Of a stretch of DNA of 64,000 nt, positions 55,176 through 64,000 are shown piece after piece. The DNA lies in assembly GCA_963971425.1 (NCBI GenBank), contig OZ020516.1, forward strand, positions 20,653,332-20,717,331. The letters are read 5' to 3'. The position numbers and the translations under genes were made by a program. Source of the DNA: Bryoerythrophyllum caledonicum (Eukaryota > Streptophyta > Bryopsida > Pottiales > Pottiaceae). Under the pieces are notes generated by a model, which was given only the letters and a program-made list of their open reading frames with translations, did no database searches and was not told the origin of the DNA. Position 1 is the first letter of the stretch, and each line of letters starts with the position of its first letter.

Positions 55176-56431
55176 CAATCGGCTCTCTATAAATGTTACT
55201 CCTCGGGAGCGGGATTTTTGGTAACACTTATGAAGTTATAACATATAACGTTTATAGAACTAAATACCGACAATTAGTAACACTTACAAAAATAACACTT
55301 ATGAAATACAATACCGATGGTAACAGTAACATTTAAAGGAATAACACTAATGAAACTTGATAATGATGACTAATAACATTTAATGAAATAACACTTGTAA
55401 GACTTCAAAGAAAAATCCATAACATATAGTGAATATGAAAGTTGAAAATACAAAAAATATAAACCATAATGCAACTAAATTCAACTCATCTAAACTCAAC
55501 TAAACTAAAGTCAACTAAACTCAACTAAATTCAACTAAACTAAGCTTTATCAAAGAAAGAATCCATAGTGGATTATGGATATCTTCCATACAGGCAATTG
55601 CCACATTTTGCAGAAGAGTTTGAACGAAGTTGATGCGTGATGAAACATCATGTGGTCTTTGTTGAAGGAATTTCTTCACAATGAAGTGCACCTTCATCAG
55701 TGTCAAATCCAACCACCTCGTCTACCGCATCATTTATAACCTCATCTGCAACATTCTCCAAGCCTTCAGAAGGAAGCATGTCTAGGATATCCTCCTCAGT
55801 AGATTCATAGGGATTATTTAAATCAAAGTCTACCTCATAGTTTATGAACTCATGAGCGTTCATAACATTGCTATCTTTTAGGTCTGAAGATAAAACTGAA
55901 AGCCGATGAGGCATGCACCTATTTGGAAGGTTTTAAATATATTAAAAAAAAAAAACCAGTCACAGCCAACAATCAAACCTCAGCATGAGAGGCCATGCAT
56001 TCATGATGGGGTCGACGGCATGCCTCTTGCATGCGGCAAACAACCACACCAAAAAAAAAACAAAAAAAAACTCACTACGTGGCTTGCGATACCCTCCTCG
56101 AATATGGCTTGCGATGCCCGTCTAGATACTGCTAGAAAAACCTTGACAGATTCTTTTTTAGAAGGACAAATCTTCTCAAGTTCCACAAAAGATATGGTAT
56201 ATATTCATGTGAAGTAATTAAAAAATTCAAAAACAAGTTCTATTATGATGTTTTTGCCGAATGTGACACCTATAGAATCATTTTAACAAAGGGGGGAGCG
56301 GAACATGTTATAACACTTAACATATAACACTTACTAGTGTTAATTTTGAGGTTTTCTTCAGGAGCGAGATTTTTAGTAATACTAATGCAATTCTAACACT
56401 TATAGAGGTAACATTTATAGAGAGCCGACTA
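55176..56431. mobile_element. pogo-type DNA transposon (1256 bp, non-autonomous) at a TA site
   Basis: The ends are inverted repeats: CAATCGGCTCTCTATAAATG at 55176 and its inverse at 56431 (about 24 bp, one or two mismatches; ancestral start probably CAGTCGGC). TA flanks both sides (55174-55175, 56432-56433). Removing the element restores the methyltransferase frame 'SLGDT-WTK'. Subterminal regions are full of ATAACACTTA-like words. Inside, a minus-strand segment resembles the C-terminal tail of a pogo-like transposase, and the rest of the transposase is deleted. Confidence 0.85.
55521..55914 (-). pseudogene. pogo-like transposase C-terminal remnant within the TA element
   Basis: The minus strand 55914-55648 reads 'NVMNAHEFINYEVDFDLNNP', then 'EEDILDMLPSEGLENVADEV' and 'DEVVGFDTDEGA', acidic like the tails of pogo/Tigger transposases. 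It corresponds along its length to 48353-48628. The catalytic DDE part and the DNA-binding part are absent, so the element depends on a helper. Confidence 0.5.
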
Positions 56432-57258
56432 TACATGGACGAAGATGGGAGAGTAAGGGGCATACATCCATCACCTTTTCGGTCCCACCACATTTAAAGA
56501 TGCCCCGACGTTGGGCTCTTACGCCCATCAGCCACGTTGGATTTGGACCAACATGACATCATCGGCGATGCTCACCTCTGCACTTGCTCAAGTGCAACAA
56601 TCCATGTGCCTTGAAGTCAATGACATCTTGGATGACCATTGTGTTTCCATGGAGGTTACCAAGGGTAATGAGCTACCATTGGCGGTGGTAAACCACGTTG
56701 CTTTCACTCGGGGGGCATTTCCCACGTTGATGTGCTATCCGGAGTCTTTTGCCATTAGAACATGCAATTTGGGTATGGTTTGGGATTCTACTTCCCAAAC
56801 TTATGAGGAGTCTTCTGCCGATGAAAAAGAGCACGCGATGGGATTTTTGACAAGCACCACCGCCGCATTGAGTCTCGCTAAGGGCCAGGGTTCTTTTTCT
56901 GTTGGATCAAGCCATTGACCTCAACACTCTTGTTTGGATTGGTCGCCTCTGTTTTGCCGTTCAGCGCCATTTGCGTGACCATCTACGCGTGCTAGACGCA
57001 GACTCTGATGGTCAGAGGGCAGCGGTGCCGCATCTCACAAATATTAAGGAAGCGGAGCTGCTTTTTTATTTGAAGAGGCATGCAACTAAGGAGCTTCCTA
57101 CTAAGCGTGTCTTTGCAGCCTTAGCCAAAGACTTTGATTAAGAAGATGCCTAGGATATATTTTCCCGATTTTATCATCACGACACAAGATTTTCTATGGA
57201 TCTCGTGAGTGAGGAGTCTGGAAGCATGAATGCCCTCACTGCTATCAAGTAGCAATCA

Positions 57259-57600
57259 CCGGCCGTGCCGGTACGCGGTGAGTCTCCTATGGTCGAGAAA
57301 GAGACCATGGAGTTTGATGATTGGCCTTTGGATTTGGGGCCACATCTTACCGGTGCTGAGGCAGAAAGAATACGAGGGTTTATACGTTTCTATTGTAGTT
57401 GTTTTTCCTTTAGTCTTTATGATTTGGAGGGCTATAGAGGCAAGCCTATACACATTCAGCTGAAGGATGACAACCCTATCTTTTGACGATTGTAGAAGCT
57501 CAGTCTTTCAGACAAAGTTGGAGTTCATAGACGTTGTCAGGAGTTGTTGGCCGCAAGCTTGATTGAGCTTTCCAACGGGTTGTGGTTATTTTTTGACGAG
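57259..57600 (+). pseudogene. Ty3-type reverse transcriptase N-terminal remnant
   Basis: Reads 'YDLEGYRGKPIHIQLKDDNP' (about 57418-57477), then after a stop 'KLSLSDKVGVHRRCQELLAA' and 'SLIELSNG' (to about 57580). This is the familiar start of Ty3 reverse transcriptase (block before the first catalytic motif, usually '...GLIxPSxS'). The catalytic YxDD part is missing because the element is cut off at about 57.6 kb. Its position directly downstream of the methyltransferase ties both to one polyprotein. Confidence 0.65.
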
Positions 57601-57636
57601 ACCTTTTAATTTACAACTAGAGCATGACAGCAGGCT

Positions 57637-57890
57637 AGGTTCTTCAGACGGACGGGACGGGACGTTTGTCTGGGAGCTCCACTAGACGTCTATAATTTAG
57701 AGAAAAAAAATTTAACTTTTTTACCTCTTTTATCGTCGGTCGCGACTGTCGCAGCCCAGTCGTCGGGCAACTGGGTAGAGACCGAGGGTACATTGGGCAA
57801 CTAGCAATTTACCCGTGTCCGGACGTCGAGACATACGCGACGGAGGAGACGTCCAGAACGTTCGGGAGCTTGGATTTGGGACGTAAGTGA
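57637..57890 (+). repeat. Dispersed ~250-bp repeat, copy 1
   Basis: Matches 62657-62885 in the same orientation: GACGGACGGGACG start, 'TTTTTACCTCTTTT', 'CAATTTACC', 'GTCCGGACG' and 'GGGA/GGGC...TGGATTT' in the same order with many substitutions. It is non-coding and sits at the truncated end of the retrotransposon. It could be a MITE, though I could not define terminal repeats. Confidence 0.65.
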
Positions 57891-59460
57891 CAACCTAGGC
57901 AGTAGGAGGGTTTTGCAACTTGCCTAGCGAAGCTGGACGGGGTCATGGTGGTAGGCCTAGCCAATGACGTCAACACCTTCTATCACTCAAGGATATCCAC
58001 GAACTTCATCCAAAGGTATCTTGTGGACATTGATGATGGTCCCGTACATGTGGTTTTGAGTGAAGACATAGAGCAGGGTAGCGGGGCGTTGGAGCAGGTC
58101 AAACACGCCGGTGTCGTGTAGAGAGGGGAGCGCCTTGAGAATTCGCAGGGAATCTGGCTGCGACTGGAGATTGTTTGCTCGGGAATCCAATCGTATCTTC
58201 AAATCTTCAGGTCTTCGGTCTCTAGTCTTCAGTCTTCAAACTCCTCCCCGTTGGCCTATCCTGTAGTGGCTCTAAAGGGTTAAGGGTAAAGGTGGGTGAT
58301 AAGAAACCACGGCCTCGGACGGGTAAAACGGGACGGCCAGACCACAAGCTGAAACCGTCCGAAAGATTGGCTCCTAAAATTCAAACCCACGGTGACCAGC
58401 AAACGTGCCTCACCGGTGGGAACGACATAAACACGACCGTGTGGGCAATTAACCCCACTTCGCCGCAACAGAGTTTACAAGAACAGAATTGAAATACAAC
58501 TAGCCTCCAAAGCTGGCTTGGAATCACAAAAAAAGAAATCGGACCACAAGCCACAACACACTTGTCTCCATCTTCTCTTCTCTTCAAGTCAAACCTCAAG
58601 TCTTCAATTCCTCCATCCTTTAACTCCAAAGTCTTCAAGTGTTCAAAAACACTAAGAAACTCAAAAGAAGTGTTCAAAAACACAATGGAAAAGTTTCACC
58701 AAGGCTGTAACTTTCAAACAAGTGACTCAAAACTTCAAATACTAAGTATAATAGCTCTCTGGAAAGCTAATTTAGACAACTAACACTCCTCCAAATTTCA
58801 AGTCAATCTAAACTACTGTCCGAAAGTTATGGACAATCAAAGTTCTGCCTACCCCTATTCATTCAAATCTCTATAACTTCTTGCTCACAACTCCGAATTT
58901 CAATTGTGATATCTTTCTAGAAAGCTAAGATAGAGACGCACAGGCCCTCCAAATCTCAAATCAAATTGAGAACTACAGAAAAAGTTATGGCTCCTCGAAA
59001 CCTCTGCCTCTCAATGGATGGCCTTGGGTTTTCACAGAATTAAAACCTCAATAACTTTTTCTCTACAACTCCGAATTCAAAATTTAAAACAAGTATGGAA
59101 AGCTCTCAAAACAAGGAACAAGATCACAAATTTTCAATTCCATATCATTCAAGCTCAACGAGTTACACACAGTCAAAGTTCTGCTCCAAACCCTTGCTCT
59201 CTCACCCGCACACACACACTCTCACTCACTAAGGAATCTCTTTTCCAACTTTTCCACCTCAAGTGGACGTGGGCACTCCAGTCCATGTCACCCTACCCAA
59301 AGTACCCCACAAGGTACTTCATTACTTTCTTATCCTTTCCACTTTCAACCACATAAAATTCCCTAGTCATTTATTTATTGGAAGACTAAAAAATTAGACC
59401 TTCCAACCAACAAGATAAGTAAAATAAAAAAAATAACTAAATAAAAATAAAACTTATCGT
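57891..59460. other. No gene seen; imperfect ~170-bp tandem units at 58.7-59.2 kb
   Basis: Three diverged units share the order 'AACTCCGAATTTC', 'GGAAAGCTAA', 'CTCCAAAT...TCAA' and 'AAAGTTATGG', starting near 58748, 58908 and 59090. Such units are common in plant retrotransposon untranslated regions. The small reading frames show no family resemblance. Confidence 0.45.
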
Positions 59461-59489
59461 AAGATAGCTGATGGTACGGACGTATAAAG

Positions 59490-59720
59490 GTGTTGATTCG
59501 TACAACCTGATCGCCAAGTCGTGGACTTGGTTGGCTGGAAATGTCGTGGTCAGTGGCTGCCGCCGGTCTGGGTTCGAACCCAATCGAGCCCGTCGAGTGG
59601 TTCGGCGGCCCACGGCTTGGCTCGCTAGTGAGGCAGGAAAAGTACCAGTCAACCCGCTACCTACCCCCCTGAGCAGTGACAAGAACGGTGCAGCACCTAT
59701 ATGCTAACACCTGCCCAAAT
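59490..59720 (+). mobile_element. tRNA-derived SINE, copy 2
   Basis: A tRNA-like head with a B box GGGTTCGAACCC (about 59571-59582) is followed by a body containing GGCTTGGCTCG, CAGGAAAAGTACCAG and GAGCAGTGACAAGAACGG. These match copy 1 (53.36-53.55 kb, opposite strand). The head does not give a full tRNA cloverleaf by eye. Confidence 0.6.
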
Positions 59721-60960
59721 CCTCAAACCGTGGTTCTTACCACGACCAACCGCTTTTACCCCAACTCTTTACTTATTAAAATCCACACATATAAAGACTA
59801 ATACTTGTATGTACATGATGGAAGAATTTCCATCAGGACACCGGGAATGATGCTCCTACAAATACAGTGTTGGCTAAGGATTGTGAAGGCTTATGGGATG
59901 TGGTAGAGACCCAAATAGTTCCCCAGGGCGCCGGTGTGGTAGCAGACAATGTGGTAACTGACAATATGTAGTACTGTCGGGCATAGTAGGCGGCACTGTG
60001 CTGGAGGTCCCAAGCATGGCTTCCAGGGCACAGATCACATTGCGATTTTTAGTGATATCAGTATGTAGACGACGTAGGTTTTGATATGTTTAGTACGGGT
60101 TTAAGATATGGACAACTCTGAGTATGGACAGGTTTGAGCATGGACATGTTTGAGTATAGACAAATTTGATTATAGACATGATTATCAAACTTTCACCAAG
60201 ATATCGAACATTAAAAAAATTAAATTTTTGGAACCTTGGTTGTTACAAGGCATGTGCTAGCTTTCCTTTTATTTGTTTTATTTACTCCTTCTTCCCTCTT
60301 CCTTTCAGAGACACCTTTCATTTATATTACCACGCACACTCTTAACATATGTTAGTGGAAGTTTGTTTCAAAAGAATTTTTTTTATTACAACTAATAAAT
60401 GAAGAACTATTTTTGAGCCAAGTGTTTTGCAATGCATAAGTTGACATTCCATTACTTAGTTTACCCTTTTTAAATCCTTTCACAGACACGTTTACTAAAA
60501 TTTGCCTTGTATTTGGGATGCGTTTCCTTTCCTACGCCCATCTAACTTGCTAAAAGCCCTTCTCTGCCGCTTGCTTCTATCTCCCTCATACACTAAAAGC
60601 AACGGTTGAGATGTCAGGTGGAGAACTTTTGCATCAGCCTTGACCTTGATGTTGAAGAGTGGACCCTTCAGTTGTTGCGCGCCAACAAATGCATGATCAA
60701 CAAATGTCGGTTCTCCGTGGACAACTTCTACATATCATCAAATAAAACGTCCAAATTGGTCTGCCGCCTCGTTGAGTTATTAGGCACATCTCTTCTTTAA
60801 AGAACGCCGGTCGTCTCCGCACTGTTGATGGCATTCGTGTCGAGAACAAGGTCCACTAGCATTGGACGTGCGCCGATTGCAATCGTAATGTGAGTGAACT
60901 AGCGTAACGTATAATGGATGCACTCACAACGTCTTAGTGGATGAGCTTAGACTCTATTCA
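59721..60960. other. No gene seen; 16-bp tandem repeat at 60107-60180
   Basis: The minisatellite has units of 16 bp of the type TATGGACAGGTTTGAG at 60107, 60123, 60139, 60155 and a partial one at 60171. Around it is AT-rich DNA without coding pattern. Confidence 0.55.
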
Positions 60961-63660
60961 CCTTGTGCTTGCACATATTATCTTGCAATCCCAACGGACA
61001 AGGGCAAGCTACCCAATTAGTGGCGGGACTTGTGACCACCAATATATTGGGGAAATTTGTCTGGCTTGCAACGTATGGCACATCACCTGAACTGTCGATG
61101 CAGACATGCTCGATAGGAATTTCTCAGGTCCAAATTCCTGCACTTGCCACCATACCCTCGGGCCTCCGCCTTCCAATTTTTGATGAAGCCGTACAACTTG
61201 CATTGCACAACATACCAATAATGGATTAGTACGTCCTTCCTAAGGTGATAAACAAACCAGTCCAAACGGTGCCTATTAAACCTCTCCATAGTGCATGCCA
61301 TGATAGATTTGAGATTATTGTGGTAACTTTCAACGGCGGCGTTTGCGTCCTAATTTGCATGGAGGATGTTCTAGTAACCGGTGACCCACATCTTCGACTT
61401 TGGGATTCAAGTCTTTGCAAAGTAGATGAAAAATGATTTCACTACGGGATACTTTATTCTAAATTATACGAACATGTCCAACAACACTCGCTCAACAGCA
61501 TTGTCTGTACGATTCTAGAATTGTACCTCAAATCTACACACTGCTGAAAAACCAAGGTGCGAATGTAGTCAATTTTGATTTTTGCGTTGCATTTTCAAAC
61601 CATGATTTTTGGCCATGCCAGAGACAAACAAACACTTTGACGGTATCATCATTTGGCCACATTTTTTTGTCTAGCATAGAATCTTAATGTAAGTGGATAA
61701 CTTTGAAACGTCACCCTAAACCGCACCTAGGTGAGCAATAGTTGGATTCTAGTAATATAATGCAATTTGTGGGTGAAACTGTGAAAATTATCCTGATTGT
61801 CTTCATTTCGGCATTGTCACAATTGAATTTGGCTGCTAGTTCGGTTGAGCCTTGATACAACGCTCTCTCAACTTCTTGAGCCACGCCACAATGTCCTCAT
61901 TTTTTTACTTGCCTTGAATGGAGAATGCCACAAGGATTCCTTGTTCCCACTCATCGAAGACCATAATGGTATAGAACGGGTACTACACAACATCTACATT
62001 TCAAATTGAGAACTATCACTCGCGACTGTGGGAGCAAAGTACATGGTGATTTAGGGTAACTAACCTTGATCAAGTTGGGCTCGCACGTGGCGTCCATGGC
62101 CAATGCCCGCTTGTGCCCATCTCGCACCATCATGTCCAACTGCCAGTCCATTTGAATCGTAAGAGAGAAGGGCTCATCATAGGTAGGTTCTTTGTTCAGA
62201 TCAATGATGCCAAACTCGTGATAGCGGAAGAAAGCATCCAATTTTATAAGTGTCCACATTTTTAAGCTCATGGAATTGTGCCGGTACAATTTCCACAACT
62301 TTTTTGCAATCTAGTTGGCCAAAATGTGTACATCATGTCGGAGCACAAATGTGTCCCTAGTTGATGGCAAGTTCAATCTAGCCAGTCTAAGGACCTCTAA
62401 CCTATAGTAAGCCATGACCTGAGCTTGGGACTTATCACTCCTCAATGAATTTAGGATCCATTCCTTGGTGGCATGCGATAAATTGCTTGACAACACAGCC
62501 TGCTGACCACCAAACTCCAAACCATGATACAATTTGCCCTCCCTATTATTGTGATCCATACAATGGAAGTGAATTGTACAAAGTACATCAACCAACAGTT
62601 TTTTGGCTACAAAATGACAATACATTGGTGCTTAATAGACATACCAGCCCTCGGTTGTTCGGACGGACAGGACGTCCGACAGGAAGCTCCACAAGATGTT
62701 TGTAACTTAGAGATTTTTCTTAAAACTTTTTTTACCTCTTTTGTTGCCGGTCACCACGGTCCTAGCCCGATCGGTAGTCACCCAACAACCGGGGGTAAAT
62801 TAGGTGACCACCAATTTACCTGCGTCCGGACGACATCTCGGACGGGACAGACGTTTGAGACTTCCGGGGCCCTAGATTTTTGACGTATGTGCATTCCCTG
62901 TACCACCCTAAATTTTGCCAACATGGGTCTTTTGCTTTGCTGACTTGGCCCCTTCAATGGTTTTATCTCCTTGATTAAGCTGTCATAAGTCTACTTAACC
63001 AGCTCCGTCTCGTTGGCATCCTCTTCCGCCGGGTCGTAGTTCAAGTAGACTTCAGATCCTGCCCACGTCCTCTTGGACTCACGAATTGTCGGGGCAATAG
63101 CCTTCTCGGCTTCCTTCACCACCTTTTTGGCTCTTTAAACCGCCTTTCTAAGGTTGGTGGGCATTCGACGTTGCTTCAGCGTGTGTGCAAACACCTTCTG
63201 GACCTCTATTTTATAGTGATTAGTGTAGTCCTCCGAGCCATGTTGACAGGAAAACGAGGATAGGACATGGATTTTAATAGCGCTTAGACAATGAAAATAA
63301 TTATGCACAATGGCACTAGGTAATCCAACAATGGCAATTACTTTGTTGAATTCTTGTACGAGTGATTTAGCTTTGACTTGTGACCGCTCCATCCGACCAA
63401 GAAATTTGTATGTACTTTTCTCAAGAAATGAGTACGAAAGTGTTCTCTATCCATTTTTACCTTCAAGGAGTCGTTGAGGTGGCTCCATAAGATGGTCGCA
63501 TTTTTAATTATTTTTGTTCTTCCTCCTCCATAATTACCTTTGTCCTCCCATTTAAGGTATGCCTTGTCAAATGCTCGAGGATGCGGCATCTCAACAACTT
63601 TGTGGACATTTTTTAGGACAATCCGCCACAATTCTTTTTTCATCTTATGAGCATAAGCTT
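60961..63660 (-). pseudogene. Second Mutator-like transposase fossil
   Basis: Minus-strand pieces from 63643 down to 61009 in several frames. The clearest is 'SLTIQMDWQLDMMVRDGHKR' followed by 'ALAMDATCEPNLIKV' (about 62115-62060), corresponding to the first DDE block (DATFG in the copy at 2.6 kb). Upstream are 'ELWRIVLKNVHKVVEMPHPR' (63640-63580) and Ser/Leu-rich helices. Downstream 'MACTMERFNRHRLDWFVYHL' (61301-61240) looks like the region after the catalytic core. Many stops and frameshifts. The interval 62657-62885 within it is a separate inserted repeat. Confidence 0.5.
62657..62885 (+). repeat. Dispersed ~250-bp repeat, copy 2
   Basis: Same family as 57637-57890: GGACGGACAGGACG start, 'CTTTTTTTACCTCTTTTGTT', 'ACCAATTTACCTGCGTCCGG' and a 'CCCTAGATTTTTGACGT' end. 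It interrupts the Mutator-like fossil. Confidence 0.65.
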
Positions 63661-64000
63661 CACTTTCGGATTATGTGGCTGCAATGGTATTCTCAGGCGG
63701 AGGAGTTTTAGCCAAACACGCCATAGTGGTTGAGCAGTGGCTGGAGCCGGTTCTAGATAGGATCTAGGAATTTTGAGTGTAGATGTAGTTATGGACAATT
63801 TTGAGAGTAGTGTAGATCTAAGTGCTAATGATGAGGTGCACCTCTAGTCATACAACGATAACAAGCATGACCACCGTGAAGCTGACATCAGAAGTGTCAC
63901 ATGTCAGGATAATCGTTGCCATGGGTGGGATGACTGCCCTGTCCTAAACTCGTACCTGAGAAATGCCCTAACTATAGGCAATGCCCCCCTTGTAGCCATT
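63661..64000. other. Nothing recognised at the right end
   Basis: No open frame with family resemblance, no repeat and no RNA gene seen in the last 340 bases. Confidence 0.5.

Larger units (their letters stand above)
53090..57141 (+). pseudogene. Cytosine-5 DNA methyltransferase inside the retrotransposon, split by two insertions
   Basis: Coding pieces: about 53090-53211, 54765-55175 and 56432-57141. Motif I is split: 'SITLVELFVG' ends at 53211 and 'IGMGLAVVLEVG' resumes at 54770. 'HMDLVVAGWPC-stop-GHSRVGS' (54990-55050) is motif IV with the catalytic Cys; the stop is TAA where CAA (Gln of PCQ) is expected. 'YIFENVPSLGDT' (about 55142-55176) is motif VI. After the second insertion 'WTKMGE' follows, then 'APTLGSYAHQPRWIWTNM' (56500-56550), like the DNMT3-type AHRxRxxW block. 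The end has 'EKEHAMGFLTSTTAA' and 'LDQAIDLNTLVWI', positions of motifs IX-X. The order I-IV-VI-X is standard, not permuted as in plant DRM enzymes. Active members would methylate cytosines in DNA. This copy has stops, frameshifts and insertions and is dead. Confidence 0.75.
50500..57600 (+). mobile_element. Decayed Ty3-type retrotransposon carrying a cytosine-5 methyltransferase
   Basis: In order on the plus strand: gag-like region with an eroded zinc knuckle (50.5-51.9 kb), protease region (52.5-52.9 kb), DNA methyltransferase (53.1-57.1 kb, with two nested insertions) and the start of a Ty3-type reverse transcriptase (57.26-57.6 kb). The rest of pol and both LTRs were not found; the 3' part is replaced by other repeats at about 57.6 kb. 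Many stops look like C-to-T changes of CAA or CAG codons, as expected from deamination of methylated cytosines in a silenced element. Borders are approximate. Confidence 0.7.

Noticed and set aside
59840..59975. Copia gag fragment (reads 'CEGLWDVVETQIVPQGAGVV')
   Set aside because: A single short match-like stretch ending in a stop, with no further copia domains nearby.

Overview
The window is nuclear DNA of a streptophyte plant, probably not a flowering plant. Three intron-containing genes can be read in full. Two are plant-type (MED16, GCP1/Qri7) and align along their length with what I remember of the Arabidopsis proteins. The third is a plant-type receptor kinase with an ectodomain I do not know from flowering plants. 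The rest is a graveyard of mobile elements typical of a bryophyte, lycophyte, fern or charophyte genome; I cannot name the species.

Layout. 0-6.4 kb: fossils of Mutator-like transposases and Ulp1-type proteases, a LINE fragment and two MITEs. 6.4-13.85 kb: upstream region and an 8-exon receptor-like kinase (+ strand, 990 aa) whose ectodomain looks like an animal calcium-channel alpha2delta VWA-Cache module. 14.7-23.1 kb: MED16 (- strand, 17 exons, 1177 aa), tail-to-tail with the kinase. 23.6-27.1 kb: a broken coiled-coil-type reading region on the - strand. 27.96-32.05 kb: GCP1/Qri7, the organellar tRNA t6A synthase subunit (+ strand, 14 exons, 462 aa). 32.5-35.8 kb: repeats and one MITE.

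35.8-48.35 kb: a very large (about 12.5 kb), nearly intact LINE. It has an ORF1, an ORF2 carrying a 2A ribosome-skipping motif and an AP endonuclease, then a frame change, then reverse transcriptase, RNase H, a zinc motif and a C-terminal PD...E...K block resembling a restriction-like endonuclease. It ends in a hairpin and a (TTC)n tail.

50.5-57.6 kb: a decayed Ty3-type retrotransposon that carries a cytosine-5 DNA methyltransferase between protease and reverse transcriptase. The methyltransferase is split by two later insertions: a putative solo LTR, which itself holds a tRNA-derived SINE, and a pogo-type DNA transposon at a TA site. Removing either insertion on paper restores the reading frame at that point. 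57.6-64 kb: dispersed repeats, a second SINE copy and another Mutator-like transposase fossil.

The three genes are functionally unrelated neighbours. The most notable items are the methyltransferase-bearing retrotransposon, the 2A/dual-nuclease LINE and the alpha2delta-like receptor kinase. All exon models were read by eye from splice signals and reading phase; none is backed by transcripts.
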